This document shows positions 6,271-6,504 of a DNA stretch of 6,504 nt, piece after piece. Under the pieces are notes generated by a model, which was not told the DNA's origin, searched no databases, and saw nothing but the letters and a program-made list of their open reading frames with translations. This DNA is from an uncultured Streptococcus sp. GTDB lineage: Bacteria; Bacillota; Bacilli; Lactobacillales; Aerococcaceae. Within the stretch, counting starts at the first letter, position 1; each line of letters begins with the position of its first letter. Location: positions 1 to 6,504 of the forward strand of contig CAJZJY010000062.1 of assembly GCA_916050055.1 (NCBI GenBank). The letters run 5' to 3'. The position numbers and the translations under genes are program-made.

Positions 6271-6504
6271 TTAAACGGTTTTACCTTTATCAATCACGAC
6301 TTGTACTTCTTCTGTACCTGTTAAAACAGTATGTTGTTTTACCGTAACATCTTTATCAGCAATCACATACTCTAAATGAGCACCTGATTTAATCACGGTA
6401 TTTGAAAGAATGATACTGTTACGAACAACCGCACCTTCTTCTACGACAACATCACGGAAGATAATACTATTTTCAACGGTACCTCGAATCTTCGTACCAT
6501 CTCC
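6271..6504 (-). CDS. glgD: Glucose-1-phosphate adenylyltransferase subunit GlgD, C-terminal end (N-terminus beyond window)
   Basis: C-terminal 77 residues of a protein whose start lies beyond position 6504; the reading frame is open to the window edge and stops with TAA at 6271. The fragment consists of left-handed beta-helix hexapeptide-type repeats (GTKIRGTVENSIIFRDVVVE, then GAVVRNSIILSNTVIKSGA), followed by YVIADKDVTV and a short tail ending VIDKGKTV. This repeat spacing and the VIADKDV segment fit the C-terminus of GlgD, the non-catalytic or regulatory partner of GlgC in ADP-glucose pyrophosphorylase, which supplies ADP-glucose for glycogen synthesis. GlgC itself or another beta-helix nucleotidyltransferase is less likely, but the decisive nucleotidyltransferase domain is outside the window. 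The terminator right after it shows that glgD is the last gene of its unit, unlike the common glgBCDAP order in which glgA follows. Confidence 0.82.
   Translation of the reverse strand, partial: GDGTKIRGTVENSIIFRDVVVEEGAVVRNSIILSNTVIKSGAHLEYVIADKDVTVKQHTVLTGTEEVQVVIDKGKTV

Overview
The window reads as a chromosomal housekeeping segment of a low-GC Gram-positive bacterium (Bacillota). The base composition is AT-rich, the Shine-Dalgarno (SD) sequences are strong purine-rich GGAGG types, some starts are TTG, and the gene order dinG - ypmB/tseB - aspB - asnS - dnaD matches the block known from Bacillus subtilis and many Lactobacillales. A glgD tail upstream and the absence of B. subtilis ypmA between dinG and ypmB make a lactic-acid-bacterium-type genome (for example Carnobacteriaceae or a relative) my best guess. 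The genus cannot be read from the sequence.

All genes lie on the minus strand, so transcription runs from high to low coordinates. 6504-6271 is the C-terminal end of glgD (glycogen synthesis), closed by a strong intrinsic terminator at 6218-6253. 6131-3504 is dinG, with its own SD and a plausible sigma-A promoter in the preceding gap. 3414-2938 is tseB/ypmB, a membrane-anchored PepSY-like protein, preceded by an 89-nt gap holding a perfect TATAAT within an inverted repeat. 2924-1737 is aspB, an aspartate-type aminotransferase, and 1721-405 is asnS, asparaginyl-tRNA synthetase. tseB, aspB and asnS are separated by only 13 and 15 nt and look like one operon. 404-338 contains a terminator hairpin followed almost immediately by the SD of dnaD (337 to beyond position 1), whose N-terminal winged-helix region is visible.

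Functionally the block combines DNA/RNA end processing (DinG-type exonuclease/helicase-like protein), cell wall elongation control (TseB), supply of aspartate and charging of tRNA-Asn (AspB, AsnS), and replication initiation/restart (DnaD). No mobile element, CRISPR array, tRNA or rRNA was seen. There is no gene-free stretch longer than 139 nt.

I do not see a previously undescribed system here. The observations most worth a second look are the asnS-dnaD junction, where the terminator loop carries a perfect 6-nt complement to the dnaD SD; the inverted repeat straddling the -10 element upstream of tseB; and the helicase half of DinG, which lacks iron-sulfur cysteines and has DEVQ in place of DEAH.
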